DNA from: Pseudarthrobacter sulfonivorans
Lineage (GTDB): Bacteria; Actinomycetota; Actinomycetes; Actinomycetales; Micrococcaceae
Length of the DNA stretch: 64,000 bases
Direction: 5' to 3'
Assembly: GCF_001484605.1 (NCBI RefSeq)
Contig: NZ_CP013747.1
Coordinates: 3,472,001-3,536,000 of the forward strand
Made by a program: the position numbers and the translations under genes. The notes under the pieces are model-generated. The model made no database searches and was not told the DNA's origin. It was given only the letters and a program-made list of their open reading frames with translations. Positions 8,878-16,864 of the stretch are shown piece by piece (position 1 is the first letter of the stretch; the number at the start of each line of letters is the position of its first letter).

Positions 8878-9015
8878 GTGGCTCTCATTGACTATGTCCT
8901 GGCGCTGTGCGCACTGTTGGGCACACTGCTGATTCCCTTCTCTGCGATGTACCACGTGCTGCGCCGGAAGCGACGCGCAGTGCGGGTGACCGCCACGAGG
9001 AGTATCCGCAGCTAG
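8878..9015 (+). CDS. Small membrane protein
   Basis: 45 residues from GTG 8878 with GGAG at 8868-8871, a good spacing of 6. It has one hydrophobic helix (IDYVLALCALLGTLLIPFSA) and a strongly basic C-terminal tail. It ends 2 bp before the next small ORF at 9018, so the two may be co-translated. Function unknown; the composition and ribosome site support expression. Confidence 0.5.
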   Translation: MALIDYVLALCALLGTLLIPFSAMYHVLRRKRRAVRVTATRSIRS

Positions 9016-9017
9016 CC

Positions 9018-9137
9018 ATGCCCTATATCGATATCAACCCGCATAAAGGCCGCCCCAAATGGCAGGCCTACGCCATCCTGGCCGTGCTTCTGGTCCTCAC
9101 CGGCGTCGTGGTGATCGCCGCGCTCACCCGCGGCTGA
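9018..9137 (+). CDS. Small single-helix membrane protein
   Basis: 39 residues starting MPYIDINPHKGRPKWQAY, then one membrane helix of Val, Leu and Ile residues ending in TRG. It starts 2 bp after the stop of the preceding 45-residue membrane protein. GAGGAG near 8998-9003 is rather far for a ribosome site, so translation may depend on coupling. Function unknown. Confidence 0.5.
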   Translation: MPYIDINPHKGRPKWQAYAILAVLLVLTGVVVIAALTRG

Positions 9138-9230
9138 CCTCGTAATTCCGCCCCAGCGCCTAGACTTACAGATTGAATCAGTCCGTAAAGTGCCGCAGAA
9201 CCTTGTGCCGAAAGTCCTGGGGGGACAGAC

Positions 9231-10676
9231 ATGCCCGATCCGGCGGATCAGAACGCACGCCCCATCGCAGAAGATGCAGGGCTACCGCAACCGCCCCGGC
9301 GACGCCGTGACCTCCGTCGCGCCGACAGTGCGCTGCAGGATGCCCAGACAGGAACCATGCCAGCCGTAACGCCAGATCTTTCGAGCACTCCCGACGCCGG
9401 CACGCCCGACTCCGGCACCCCGGTACCGCGCCGCAGTTCCTGGGCGGAGGCGGCGGCCGCCGCCGACCAGGCCAGTCCCGCACCCTCTGCCCCCATCACC
9501 TCTGCTCCCATCAGCTCTGTCCCGGCGCCCACCCGCCGGCCCGCCAGGCCGCCGGTGACCCCGCTGCCGCAGGTGACGCCGCAGGGCGGGCAGCCGGCCG
9601 AGCCGGACTTTGGCACCCCCGCATTGGCGTACGACGGCGACGAAGCCGCGCCGCCGTCGTCGTACCTTCCTGAGGAAGCACCGGAGCCGGCACCGGCGTT
9701 CCGGCGCATCCGCCCCACCACCGCGGACATCATCGCCGACAGCCCCATGCCCGACTTCATCAGCTCCCCGGGCCTGTTCGTCAAGGAGCAGAAGCCCCGG
9801 CCGGTGGGCGGCGTCCGCGGCGCCCTCTACTCGCTCACGGGCGGGGCCTGGAACATGGGCCCCAGCGCCAAGCAGCGCGAGGAGGACGAGCTGGGCCGCC
9901 GCATTTCCCGCCAGCTGCAGGGCAGCTACAACACGGCGGTGCTGAGCCTCAAGGGCGGCATCGGCAAAACCTCCACCACGGTGGGCGTGGGGCTGACGCT
10001 GGCCGAATTCCGCGGCGACCCGCCCTGCGCCATCGACGCCAACCCGGACTCCGGCGACCTCGTGGAACGCGCCCTCGGCGAGGGCATCTACCAGCAGGCC
10101 AGCCCGCGCACCATCACGGACCTGCTGGCGAACATCGAGGGCGTTGACTCGCTCACCGCCCTGGCCCGGTACATGCACCACGCCGGCCGGCTGCACCTGA
10201 TCGCGGGGGAGCAGGACCCGGAGGTCTCGGACTCGCTCACAGCCGCCGAGTACCTGCGGATCCGCAAGCTCATCTCCAACTACTACTCCGTGGCCCTGAC
10301 CGACTGCGGCACCGGCGTGACGCACAACGCGATGAGCGGGATCCTGCAGTCGGCGGACAACCTGATCATCGCCGCCGGGTATGCGGTGAGCGGGGCCAAA
10401 CGTGCCCGCAGCACCCTGCACTGGCTGGCGAGCCACGGGTACGAGGACCTGGCCCGGAACGCCGTGGTGGTCATCACCGACAAGGACGAGGTCTCCTCCC
10501 GCGTGGACAAGGACGCCATCGAGGAACACCTGGCCGGGATCTGCCGCCAGCTCATCGCCGTACCGCACGACCGCGGTGTGGCCGACGGCGACCTGGTCAC
10601 CCTGGACGTGCTGAAGCCCGAGACGCGGCGGGCGTACAAGGAAATCGCGGCGTCGATCGTGGACGGGTACCGGTAG
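9231..10676 (+). CDS. MinD/ParA-like ATPase with long disordered N-terminus
   Basis: 481 residues with a strong G-rich ribosome site. Residues 1-190 are Pro/Ala/Ser-rich and probably disordered. The ATPase domain starts near 225 with the deviant Walker A motif KGGIGKTSTT, followed by IDANPDSGD (switch region) and a LTDCGTG strand. This matches the MinD/ParA group often called SRPBCC-independent MinD/ParA proteins in Actinobacteria, and resembles ATPases with Pro-rich tails near type VII secretion genes, but no such genes are here. It may position or segregate a cargo. There is no ParB or MinE neighbour, so the partner is unknown. Confidence 0.85.
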   Translation: MPDPADQNARPIAEDAGLPQPPRRRRDLRRADSALQDAQTGTMPAVTPDLSSTPDAGTPDSGTPVPRRSSWAEAAAAADQASPAPSAPITSAPISSVPAPTRRPARPPVTPLPQVTPQGGQPAEPDFGTPALAYDGDEAAPPSSYLPEEAPEPAPAFRRIRPTTADIIADSPMPDFISSPGLFVKEQKPRPVGGVRGALYSLTGGAWNMGPSAKQREEDELGRRISRQLQGSYNTAVLSLKGGIGKTSTTVGVGLTLAEFRGDPPCAIDANPDSGDLVERALGEGIYQQASPRTITDLLANIEGVDSLTALARYMHHAGRLHLIAGEQDPEVSDSLTAAEYLRIRKLISNYYSVALTDCGTGVTHNAMSGILQSADNLIIAAGYAVSGAKRARSTLHWLASHGYEDLARNAVVVITDKDEVSSRVDKDAIEEHLAGICRQLIAVPHDRGVADGDLVTLDVLKPETRRAYKEIAASIVDGYR

Positions 10677-10808
10677 CTTTTCCCTTCCCCCCCGCTACCT
10701 ACTTTGGGTGGGCGACAATCTTGCGGGAATGCACCCTGCCATCTTTGGCTGATCCTGAGCATCAATCACTAGCGTCAGCGCATCAGCCATATGAAAGGTG
10801 CGTCAACG

Positions 10809-10913
10809 ATGACCATTCTTGAATACCTCACAGGCCTGGCAATCATCCTCGGGTCCCTTATGGGCACCATGGGGCTCGCGGCGGCGGTCATGCGCCATAG
10901 GCAGCGCCACTAG
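10809..10913 (+). CDS. Small membrane protein
   Basis: 34 residues (MTILEYLTGLAIILGSLMGT and on) with one hydrophobic segment and a basic His/Arg end. AAAGG lies about 10 bp upstream of the ATG. It overlaps the end of the convergent oxidoreductase gene by 4 bp. Composition matches the other mini-proteins at 7146, 8878 and 9018. Function unknown. Confidence 0.42.
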   Translation: MTILEYLTGLAIILGSLMGTMGLAAAVMRHRQRH

Positions 10914-11662
10914 TGGATCGGAAGACAGGTTTCCAGCCACTCTTGGTATGTCTGGCGCCCGACGGCGGAGCCTGCCGCCGGGACCAGGTCACCGCGACGC
11001 ATGGCTTGACCCATGGCGCCGGGTGCCGGTACCTTCACCACCAGCTTCCGCTGCCCGGATTTCCGCAAGTATTTGCGGACCAGATCCGAGAGCTGCTCCC
11101 GACGGGGACCGCCAAGATCAGCAACCCGTCCGCGGGGTCCCTGCTCGGCTGCGTCCACCAACGCCGCAGCCACCTCCCGCGCTGCGACCGGCTGCGTGAT
11201 CATCTGTGGAACCAGGACCACCGGGCCAATTGAGGCGGCGCTGATGGCCATGGGGACAAACTCGTGGAACTGAGTGGACCTCAGGATGGTCCACGGCACT
11301 TCTCCGTGCCGGACTGTATCCTCCTGCGCAAGCTTCCCGGCGTACAGTCCCGACGCAGTCTTATCGATGCCCACGATCGAGAGCGCAATGTGGTGCCTCG
11401 ACTGGGCCTCTTTCTCGGCAGCGAGGAGGTTCCGGGTGGCGGCGGTGAAAAAGTCCACGGCCTTCCTGGTGGAAATCGTCTGGATTCCAGAGACATCAAT
11501 AACGGTGTCCACACCCTGCAGGGCTTCGTGCAGCCCGCGGCCGGTGAACAGGTCCACGCCTTCTGATCGGGTCAGGCTTGTCACAAGATGTCCGCGGTCC
11601 CTGGCAATAGAGACGACATGTTGGCCAACGGTCCCGGTACCTCCTGGAACGGCAATATGCAT
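10910..11662 (-). CDS. NmrA-like NAD(P)-binding oxidoreductase
   Basis: 250 residues from ATG 11662, where the Rossmann fold begins: MHIAVPGGTGTVGQHVV carries the GGTGxxG dinucleotide motif. Further features are the GVDTVIDVSG strand, HHIALSIVGIDKT and WTILRSTQFHEF, typical of atypical short-chain dehydrogenases of the NmrA/HSCARG type, which bind NAD(P) as redox sensors or reduce small substrates. The catalytic YxxxK is not evident. A longer in-frame GTG start at 11695 adds an unconserved 11 residues. It stands alone as a leftward unit; the substrate is unknown. Confidence 0.85.
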   Translation of the reverse strand: MHIAVPGGTGTVGQHVVSIARDRGHLVTSLTRSEGVDLFTGRGLHEALQGVDTVIDVSGIQTISTRKAVDFFTAATRNLLAAEKEAQSRHHIALSIVGIDKTASGLYAGKLAQEDTVRHGEVPWTILRSTQFHEFVPMAISAASIGPVVLVPQMITQPVAAREVAAALVDAAEQGPRGRVADLGGPRREQLSDLVRKYLRKSGQRKLVVKVPAPGAMGQAMRRGDLVPAAGSAVGRQTYQEWLETCLPIH

Positions 11663-11703
11663 GCTCCAGATCCTACGGCCCGCGGTCGGCCACACTGAAG
11701 ACA

Positions 11704-11722
11704 GGTAGCCGCTACTCGTGTG
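11704..11722 (+). promoter_or_regulatory. Single copy of a GTAG-N3-CTAC motif
   Basis: GGTAGCCGCTACTCGTGTG occurs between divergent genes and nearly matches the motif at 47583-47601 in the SARP-peroxidase intergenic region (17 of 19 bases). It could be a shared operator. Regulator unproven. Confidence 0.3.
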
Positions 11723-11753
11723 CGCGTGTGCTGTACATCCCTAGTCTCTGACC

Positions 11754-11957
11754 ATGGAACGAGGCAATTACCGAAGAGTGCGGCGGCGCAGGCGGGCACG
11801 GCGTACCGAACGCGAGATCCAGAAACTCGACGCCCTGACCGGTGGCTTAGACCCAGAGGGCGTTAGCCGGAAGATCGCCGTGATCGCGACCGTCTCCGGA
11901 TTCGGCCTCCTGCGTGCATCGATCCGGAAGGTCCTGAACAGGGCGGCCCTCCACTAA
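11754..11957 (+). CDS. Short basic hypothetical protein
   Basis: 67 residues, very Arg-rich at the N-terminus (YRRVRRRRRARRTEREIQKL) and then a weakly hydrophobic segment. No ribosome site or known domain. It may be a chance frame in high-GC DNA; it is listed because it faces away from the oxidoreductase gene with no competing gene. Confidence 0.28.
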   Translation: MERGNYRRVRRRRRARRTEREIQKLDALTGGLDPEGVSRKIAVIATVSGFGLLRASIRKVLNRAALH

Positions 11958-12051
11958 GCGCGAACGGACAGTTAAGCCCCTCCACTGAGGCGCGAACTGG
12001 CAGCTGATGACGCCAAATCCGGGATTTGAGGTCATTAACTGCCGGTTCGCG
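11957..12051. repeat. Palindromic intergenic repeat of the GCGCGAACGGACA family
   Basis: A half element GCGCGAACGGACAGTTAAG (from 11958) is followed by an imperfect palindrome. Left arm 11991-12011 begins CGCGAACTGGCAG; right arm 12031-12051 ends CTGCCGGTTCGCG; 18 of 21 positions pair. It is related to the elements at 13573-13706 and 40084-40135. Confidence 0.7.
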
Positions 12052-12192
12052 CGGGTTGTGGCGACAGGGTCACGTTGCCGGTGCTCCAGGAGCTGCCGGC
12101 GTTGCGGGTGGAGGCGGTGAAAGCGGCCTGCGATCCTTGCCATACCATGCTGCTGGCCACCAGGACCGCTAGCGGCCCTGCGGCGAGCAGGC
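12035..12192 (-). pseudogene. Fragment of a SipW/TasA-type secreted protein gene
   Basis: One minus-strand frame encodes a hydrophobic stretch (LLAAGPLAVLVASSMVWQG) followed by SQAAFTASTRNAGSSWSTG and NVTLSPQPARTGS, then a stop. The AAFTAST/SSWSTG signature is typical of the signal peptide and early mature region of actinobacterial proteins processed by SipW-type peptidases. The gene body is missing: the 3' end runs into a palindromic repeat, and no start with a ribosome site is seen. Interpreted as a decayed remnant. Confidence 0.5.
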
Positions 12193-12437
12193 AATTTTAA
12201 GTGTTCGCGAGGAAGGAGTTTTCATGGCTGAGACCCTTGCTGTGAGGCCGACTCGTGTCTGCTGCCCGGTCCGTCCAGCGAATCCATCCGGAGCGTCTCG
12301 CTGGCCCCCAAGCATGACACCCTCAGGCTATGGCGGTATGACAACTAATTCCAGCCGCGCGTCAGTAAGTTCAAACATTCTTAATCGTCTGTGACAAAAA
12401 GCGTCTTCTCCGGGCTTGTGCCGCGGCGGGCGCCGAC

Positions 12438-12923
12438 ATGAACGGCGACAAATGCGTACCTATTCCGTCAGCAGGCTGGCTTCGATACCATGACTCCATG
12501 GCTGGCTATGTAATTGAGGATGCGCCCGACTACCAGGTACTTAAGATGTCGAGGGAAAAAATCGGGCCCTCACATGGCACTACGCACGATGAACACTTTG
12601 TGCTTCCACCGAGCCTGTCGATTCACATTCCTGTGCTTTCCTTTGTGGCGGAAAAGACAGAAGGTGCACAGCTCAGGATCACCGTTAATGGTCGGCAGAT
12701 ATATGACAGGGCGCTTTCCGACGGCGATGACCGCTGCATTCAGGAGGCGTTCCTTGGTCATTACCTGACGGAGGGCGAGAATCACATTATCTTCGAGGCC
12801 GTGACAGGGATAGTCCACTTCAAGAATGTCGTTCTCTGGTACAAGCGCACTCAAAATGTCACTTTTCAATGGCCCCCCGGGTGGCCCTGGCTCAGAACGA
12901 CGTTTCGGAAAACAAAACCGTGA
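12438..12923 (+). CDS. Hypothetical protein with unusual composition
   Basis: 161 residues (or 141 from an internal ATG at 12498, MAGYVIEDAPDYQ). No recognised domain. The order of short hydrophobic strands (HIPVLSFVAEK, AQLRITVNGRQIYD, NHIIFEAVTGIVHFKNVVLWY) suggests a beta-sandwich, perhaps a ligand-binding or lectin-like fold; this is a guess from strand pattern only. Codon choice is clearly less GC-biased than the neighbours, and the gene is bordered by palindromic repeats and gene debris, which suggests acquisition by transfer. Neither start has a good ribosome site. Confidence 0.55.
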   Translation: MNGDKCVPIPSAGWLRYHDSMAGYVIEDAPDYQVLKMSREKIGPSHGTTHDEHFVLPPSLSIHIPVLSFVAEKTEGAQLRITVNGRQIYDRALSDGDDRCIQEAFLGHYLTEGENHIIFEAVTGIVHFKNVVLWYKRTQNVTFQWPPGWPWLRTTFRKTKP

Positions 12924-13219
12924 TCAGCGACCTTCGCTTCCAAGGGCGCGATTCGACGGGTCGTCGAACGAGATGAAGTCGAACAGTGAGACGCGGGACG
13001 AAGACTCATGGGTTCCCACGTCCATTGAGATTTTTGCCAGCAAGACCGAGGCGGGACACAGGTGCCGCGGTGCGCGCTGCGGTGTCCGCGACATATCTGA
13101 GCTCAAATGTTGCGCACATCACATTCGTTGCCTACTCTGGATGAGGCTGCAGAGGCGCGGCCATTGGCCGCAGCGTCGCGGCCTCCCCGGCTGCAGCGTC
13201 GCAGCCAAGCAAGGAAGGC
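12924..13219. other. Intergenic region without a recognised gene
   Basis: About 300 bp after the unusual hypothetical gene. Open frames cross it, but none has domain-like content. The last bases (AAGGAAGGC) form the ribosome site of the next gene. Confidence 0.35.
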
Positions 13220-13558
13220 ATGATCATCTTGTCCGAAAAGCTCAGCATTCTTGTCCGTGTAGATCTCGACCACGCGAAGGCCCAGGTTCTCGCCAAGGGT
13301 CACGTCACCGTCCACAGCATCCAGGCCCTCTACGTTGTGGTGAAACGGGCCAACGCCTTGAAGCACAACCTGGACCTGGAATTGGACGTGCGAAACGCCC
13401 GCGTGGATCCCGAAGCCCTGCGGCAGCTTCAGGTCTGCTCCGAGACCCATCACCTGCCCGCCAGGATTGACCCGCAGCAGACCCACTGCACGCTGAGCAT
13501 CCTCGCGCCCCGCCGTGCCACCACCCATGCGGCCGAGTTCAGCCACGCCGCAGCCTGA
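13220..13558 (+). CDS. Hypothetical protein
   Basis: 112 residues preceded by AAGGAAGGC, a good ribosome site. It alternates strands and helices (SILVRVDLDHAKAQVLAKGHVTVHSIQALYVVVKR... ending in a Cys/His-containing THHLP and QTHCTLSIL region), possibly an ACT- or anti-sigma-antagonist-like small alpha/beta fold, but no family was recognised. The C-terminal RRATTHAAEFSHAAA is low-complexity. It is followed directly by an array of palindromic repeats. Confidence 0.55.
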   Translation: MIILSEKLSILVRVDLDHAKAQVLAKGHVTVHSIQALYVVVKRANALKHNLDLELDVRNARVDPEALRQLQVCSETHHLPARIDPQQTHCTLSILAPRRATTHAAEFSHAAA

Positions 13559-13572
13559 CCCGCACTCCATTT

Positions 13573-13706
13573 AGCGCGAACGGACACTTGAGGCCCTGTT
13601 TCGAAGGGGCTCAACTGTCCGTTCGCGCTTGAAGGCGGGGCCCTGTTTCGAAGGGCCTTAACTGTCCGTTCGCGCTCGAAGGCGGAGCTTAAGTGTCCGT
13701 TCGCGC
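13573..13706. repeat. Array of GCGCGAACGGACA palindromic repeat arms
   Basis: One forward arm AGCGCGAACGGACA (13573-13586) is followed by three inverted arms TGTCCGTTCGCGC at 13616, 13663 and 13694, separated by GGCC/TTCGAA-containing spacers. Transcripts could fold into alternative hairpins. The array fills the space between two convergent genes. Confidence 0.8.
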
Positions 13707-13711
13707 GGGGG

Positions 13712-14053
13712 TTATCCGACGGCGGGAATCCCGCCGGCCAGCTCCGCCGCCGCGGCGAGGGCCCAGCGGTCGCTCTCCGGCTCGAAGAAGACCACCATGG
13801 ATGCGTCGGCTTCGCGGGCCTCGTCGAGGGCGAACAGCAGGGCATCCTCCAGATGCTGCGCGTGCTCCAGCCGCTCGGGAAGCCTGCCCGGCCGATCGCC
13901 GTCGTCAATGACGACGTGGGCCTTGCCGTCCACGATGACCTTCAGCGCAAAACCCTGGTCCTCATGCAGAGACCCCCGGGTGGACGCGATTTCCGTAACT
14001 TTGTCGGCCCGGACCAAACCGTTGTTGATGGTGCGGATCCACACTTCACCCAT
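13712..14053 (-). CDS. Hypothetical protein
   Basis: 113 residues from ATG 14053, set by GGAGG 4-5 bp upstream. The N-terminus MGEVWIRTINNGLVRADKV and IASTRG are strand-like, then FALKVIVDGKAHVVIDD, a charged helix and a hydrophobic strand MVVFFEPESDRWALAAAAELA. No known domain. It is short, acidic and cytoplasmic in appearance. The gene is convergent with the repeat array and divergent from the MFS gene. Confidence 0.65.
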   Translation of the reverse strand: MGEVWIRTINNGLVRADKVTEIASTRGSLHEDQGFALKVIVDGKAHVVIDDGDRPGRLPERLEHAQHLEDALLFALDEAREADASMVVFFEPESDRWALAAAAELAGGIPAVG

Positions 14054-14172
14054 GAGACCTCCTTGGCTGTGCGGGGCAGGCGAAAGTGCCCCACAAGGCA
14101 AACGTTAGTCCTCGCGGGGCCGCTTGTGACCCCCTGAAAGCTGGCGAATTCCGGCGGCATAAGATAAATCTG

Positions 14173-15390
14173 ATGACTTCGCCCGGAACCCCACAGCCGT
14201 TCAACTTCCGAAGCATCGCCATACCCGCGTTCGGGCCGGCACTGCTGTTCTGCATCGGCGAAGGCGCGGTCCTTCCGGTAGTGGTCCTCTCCGCCCGTGA
14301 CCTCGGCGCCTCGGTGGCGGTCTCCGCGCTGATCGTCACCCTGATCGGGCTCGGCTCGTGGTTTTTCAACCTTCCCGCGTCCCTCATCACGCTCAAGTTC
14401 GGCGAACGCTGGTCCATCGTCGGCGCTGCCGCAGTGGGTGCCCTGGCGCTCGCGGCCGCCGCCATGTCGTCCATGATTCCTAACGGACTGTGGCTGCTCG
14501 CGGTGGCGATGGCCGTCGTCGGGATGGCCGCCAGTGTCTTCAGCCTGGCGCGGCAGAAGTACCTCACCGAGGCGGTGCCCGTCCAGGTCCGGGCGCGGGC
14601 GCTGTCGACGCTGGGCGGGGTCAGCCGGATCGGCGTCTTCATCGGGCCGTTCATAGGTGCCGGCGTGATGCAGTTCGCCGGGATCGCCGGAGCGTACTGG
14701 GTGGGGGTGGTGGGCATGGCGGCGGCCGCCGTTTTGGCGGTGACCATCCCGGACCTGGTGGTCCCGCCAGCGCCCGACGGCGGCCATAAGGGTCCGGAGC
14801 CGACGCTGCGGAATGTGGCGGTTTCGCATGCCCGCGTCTTCCTGACGCTGGGTGTGGGGGTCCTGCTGCTCAGCGCGCTGCGCGCGTCCCGCCAGGTGGT
14901 CATCCCGCTGTGGGCGGACCATCTGGGCATGGATCCGGCCCAGGCTTCGGTGATTTACGGACTGTCCGGGGCGATCGACATGCTGGTGTTCTACCCGGCG
15001 GGCAAGGTGATGGACCGCCGCGGCAGGCTGTTTGTGGCCATCCCGTCCACCATCATCATGGGCATCGCTATGCTGCTCATCCCTTTGTCTGCGTCCTTTG
15101 GCGGGCTGCTGCTGGCGTCGCTGCTTATCGGCTTCGGGAACGGCATCAGCTCCGGCCTGATCATGACCCTCGGCGCCGACTTTTCGCCCGACCGCGGACG
15201 CGGCCAGTTCCTGGGATTGTGGCGGTTCATCGCCGATGCAGGATCCACCGGCGGGCCCGTCCTGCTCTCCGGGGTGACGGCGCTGGCCAACCTTGGTGCG
15301 GGGGTCTCAGCCACCGGCCTGCTGGGGTTCGCCGCCGCTGGTGTGTTCGCCGTTGTGCTTCCGCGGCTGAGGCACCGGCGGAACTACTAA
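14173..15390 (+). CDS. Major facilitator superfamily transporter
   Basis: 405 residues, about 12 membrane helices. Features include a cytoplasmic loop with LARQKYLTEAVPVQVRARAL between helices and GKVMDRRGRLF as the second-half loop motif. The family resembles drug or metabolite exporters; the substrate is unknown. ATG 14173 is preferred over earlier frames because the hydrophobic N-terminus starts there. The last 63 bp of the gene are repeated, with synonymous differences only, at 16795-16857, which marks this 3' end as an insertion target. Confidence 0.87.
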   Translation: MTSPGTPQPFNFRSIAIPAFGPALLFCIGEGAVLPVVVLSARDLGASVAVSALIVTLIGLGSWFFNLPASLITLKFGERWSIVGAAAVGALALAAAAMSSMIPNGLWLLAVAMAVVGMAASVFSLARQKYLTEAVPVQVRARALSTLGGVSRIGVFIGPFIGAGVMQFAGIAGAYWVGVVGMAAAAVLAVTIPDLVVPPAPDGGHKGPEPTLRNVAVSHARVFLTLGVGVLLLSALRASRQVVIPLWADHLGMDPAQASVIYGLSGAIDMLVFYPAGKVMDRRGRLFVAIPSTIIMGIAMLLIPLSASFGGLLLASLLIGFGNGISSGLIMTLGADFSPDRGRGQFLGLWRFIADAGSTGGPVLLSGVTALANLGAGVSATGLLGFAAAGVFAVVLPRLRHRRNY

Positions 15391-15422
15391 GGGCCTTCCT
15401 TCCGCCTCCCCGCCCGGATAAC

Positions 15423-16043
15423 TCAGGTGCCCAAACGCCTAGGTGGGAGGCGGTCCGGATTGGAGCAAAGCACCGCGAGATTACTGGCGCCTTTGGCCCG
15501 GTCAGTGATGTCGAGGACCTTCCAGGATTCATGACCGGCGTCCGAGAGTGCCCGGTTCAATGCCAGAACCCGGGACCGATCGCTGCCCTTCATATCGGCG
15601 ACCAAAGTCAGCGGACTGGTGATGGTGGCCAAAAGGACAGCTGCGTCGTCGAGGTGTCGTCCAACGTCCCGCGAGTCCTCCAGGTATGCGGCGCCCTTGA
15701 GTATCAGTGCTCCTAGCGCATTGGGATGCTGATGAGTACGTGTTCCCCGCCGTCGACAGCGACTCGGCAGTTCACCGTGCGCCGGAGTGCCTGAGCGCCG
15801 CCGGTGACCTGGAATGCTTTGCGTCCGCCGATGCGGGGGGATCATTTTCGGTGCCAGGTGATCGGCGACCAGGCCGGCCACGGCCGAATGTAGCTGCACC
15901 ATGAGGCCCCCGACGAGTGTCCACTGGCTGGAGGGCAGCGCGCGGGCAAGCTCAACGCATTGGGGCCACGGTCGTCCCCATCCGCCGGGCGGTGCCGGGG
16001 CCTCCCACAGCGAACGATCCATCGATGAATCGTTCTCAGGCAT
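15423..16043 (-). pseudogene. AbiEii-like nucleotidyltransferase toxin, gutted
   Basis: The start ATG 16043 overlaps the end of the antitoxin gene by 8 bp. The N-terminus retains SQWTLVGGLMVQLHS, the GG helix of AbiEii-type nucleotidyltransferases, but the next residues join directly to AGLVADHLAPKM. The segment that should hold the catalytic DxD motif, roughly 60 residues, is missing. Two frameshifts follow: GGRKAFQVTGGAQALRRTVN lies in a second frame, and NALGALILKGAAYLED, DSRDVGRHLDDAA return to the first. This reading is from family knowledge. The toxin should be inactive. Confidence 0.75.
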
Positions 16044-16719
16044 CCAACAGCTCCTTGATGACACGTCGGCCAGCGCTGCGTTCGCGTGTGGCTGGGGATT
16101 CGAGCAAGTCCAGCGCGATCGCAGCAACGGGGACTTTTCCGTCAGCGAATGCTCCAGTGACGGTGACTTCCCGGATCGTTACATTGCCCTCCCGATCCTC
16201 GATCAGGCCGTATGCGTCCTGCAGGGCTTCGGCGTCGCCGGACCGCGCGTAGCCGTCTGCAGTTCCAGAGCCGCCGGATAGCCCGAACCGTTTGGCGATG
16301 TCGTCGTCATGCAAGGCAGCAGCGCCACTGAGAAGCAAGTGGTTGCGCAGCAGCTGCACGACGTCGGGCGTGCCCCGGAAGTGTCGCACCCAGGCACGAC
16401 GACGTGCCAGGATCGGGAGCTCCGTGGGTTCCATGGTGCGCAATTTCTCCCTGAGCCGGGATGCTTGCGAGGAACGGATCCAGCCGACCTTCGTTTCACC
16501 GGACAACAGGGTTAGAGCTGCCCAAGCGGTTTCCGCCGTCCAGGGACGGCCATGGCGAGTGCCTATCCGGGCTAGCTGGTCCACGGACACTGTGTCGACC
16601 AAAATGGCCCTACCAACGGTGCCGGCCTGGATCAATTGGCCGGTGCCAATCAGCTTACGAACGGCCACCTGTGTGACTCCGAGTCGTTTTGCGGCCTCTC
16701 CAGTGGTTAAAGTGCTCAT
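16036..16719 (-). CDS. AbiEi-like antitoxin/regulator with N-terminal helix-turn-helix
   Basis: 227 residues. The N-terminus TTGEAAKRLGVTQVAVRKLI is an excisionase/MerR-like helix-turn-helix; the rest resembles AbiEi-type antitoxin proteins that repress their own operon and neutralise a nucleotidyltransferase. The start abuts a perfect inverted repeat (16721-16750), and its likely ribosome site lies in the repeat's loop, consistent with autorepression. The partner toxin downstream is broken, so the antitoxin persists without a target or acts only as a regulator. Confidence 0.8.
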   Translation of the reverse strand: MSTLTTGEAAKRLGVTQVAVRKLIGTGQLIQAGTVGRAILVDTVSVDQLARIGTRHGRPWTAETAWAALTLLSGETKVGWIRSSQASRLREKLRTMEPTELPILARRRAWVRHFRGTPDVVQLLRNHLLLSGAAALHDDDIAKRFGLSGGSGTADGYARSGDAEALQDAYGLIEDREGNVTIREVTVTGAFADGKVPVAAIALDLLESPATRERSAGRRVIKELLDA

Positions 16720-16720
16720 G

Positions 16721-16750
16721 CACTAACGTTCCCTTGAGAAAACGTTAGTG
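16721..16750. promoter_or_regulatory. Operator of the AbiE-like operon
   Basis: Perfect inverted repeat CACTAACGTT (16721-16730), 10-bp spacer, AACGTTAGTG (16741-16750), one base from the antitoxin start codon. The spacer holds AAGGGAA, a possible ribosome site. It is likely bound by the antitoxin's helix-turn-helix. Confidence 0.75.
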
Positions 16751-16794
16751 TCAAACAGAACTTGTCCACTGTGGGTCTTTCAGGAAGCTTTGGG

Positions 16795-16857
16795 TTTGCG
16801 GCGGCTGGTGTGTTTGCTGTTGTGCTGCCGCGGCTGAGGCACCGGCGGAATTACTGA
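16795..16857 (+). repeat. Second copy of the MFS gene 3' end
   Basis: 63 bp encode FAAAGVFAVVLPRLRHRRNY plus stop, identical in protein to the end of the MFS gene (15328-15390). The eight nucleotide differences are all at synonymous third positions or in the stop (TAA versus TGA), so it derives from a diverged homologous gene. It closes an island of about 1.4 kb containing the AbiE-like genes. Confidence 0.85.
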
Positions 16858-16864
16858 CTTTTGC

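Noticed and set aside
9282..10568. Long minus-strand open frame opposite the ParA-like gene
   Set aside because: A high-GC shadow of the plus-strand gene, with a low-complexity Arg/Gly/Val composition and no domain.
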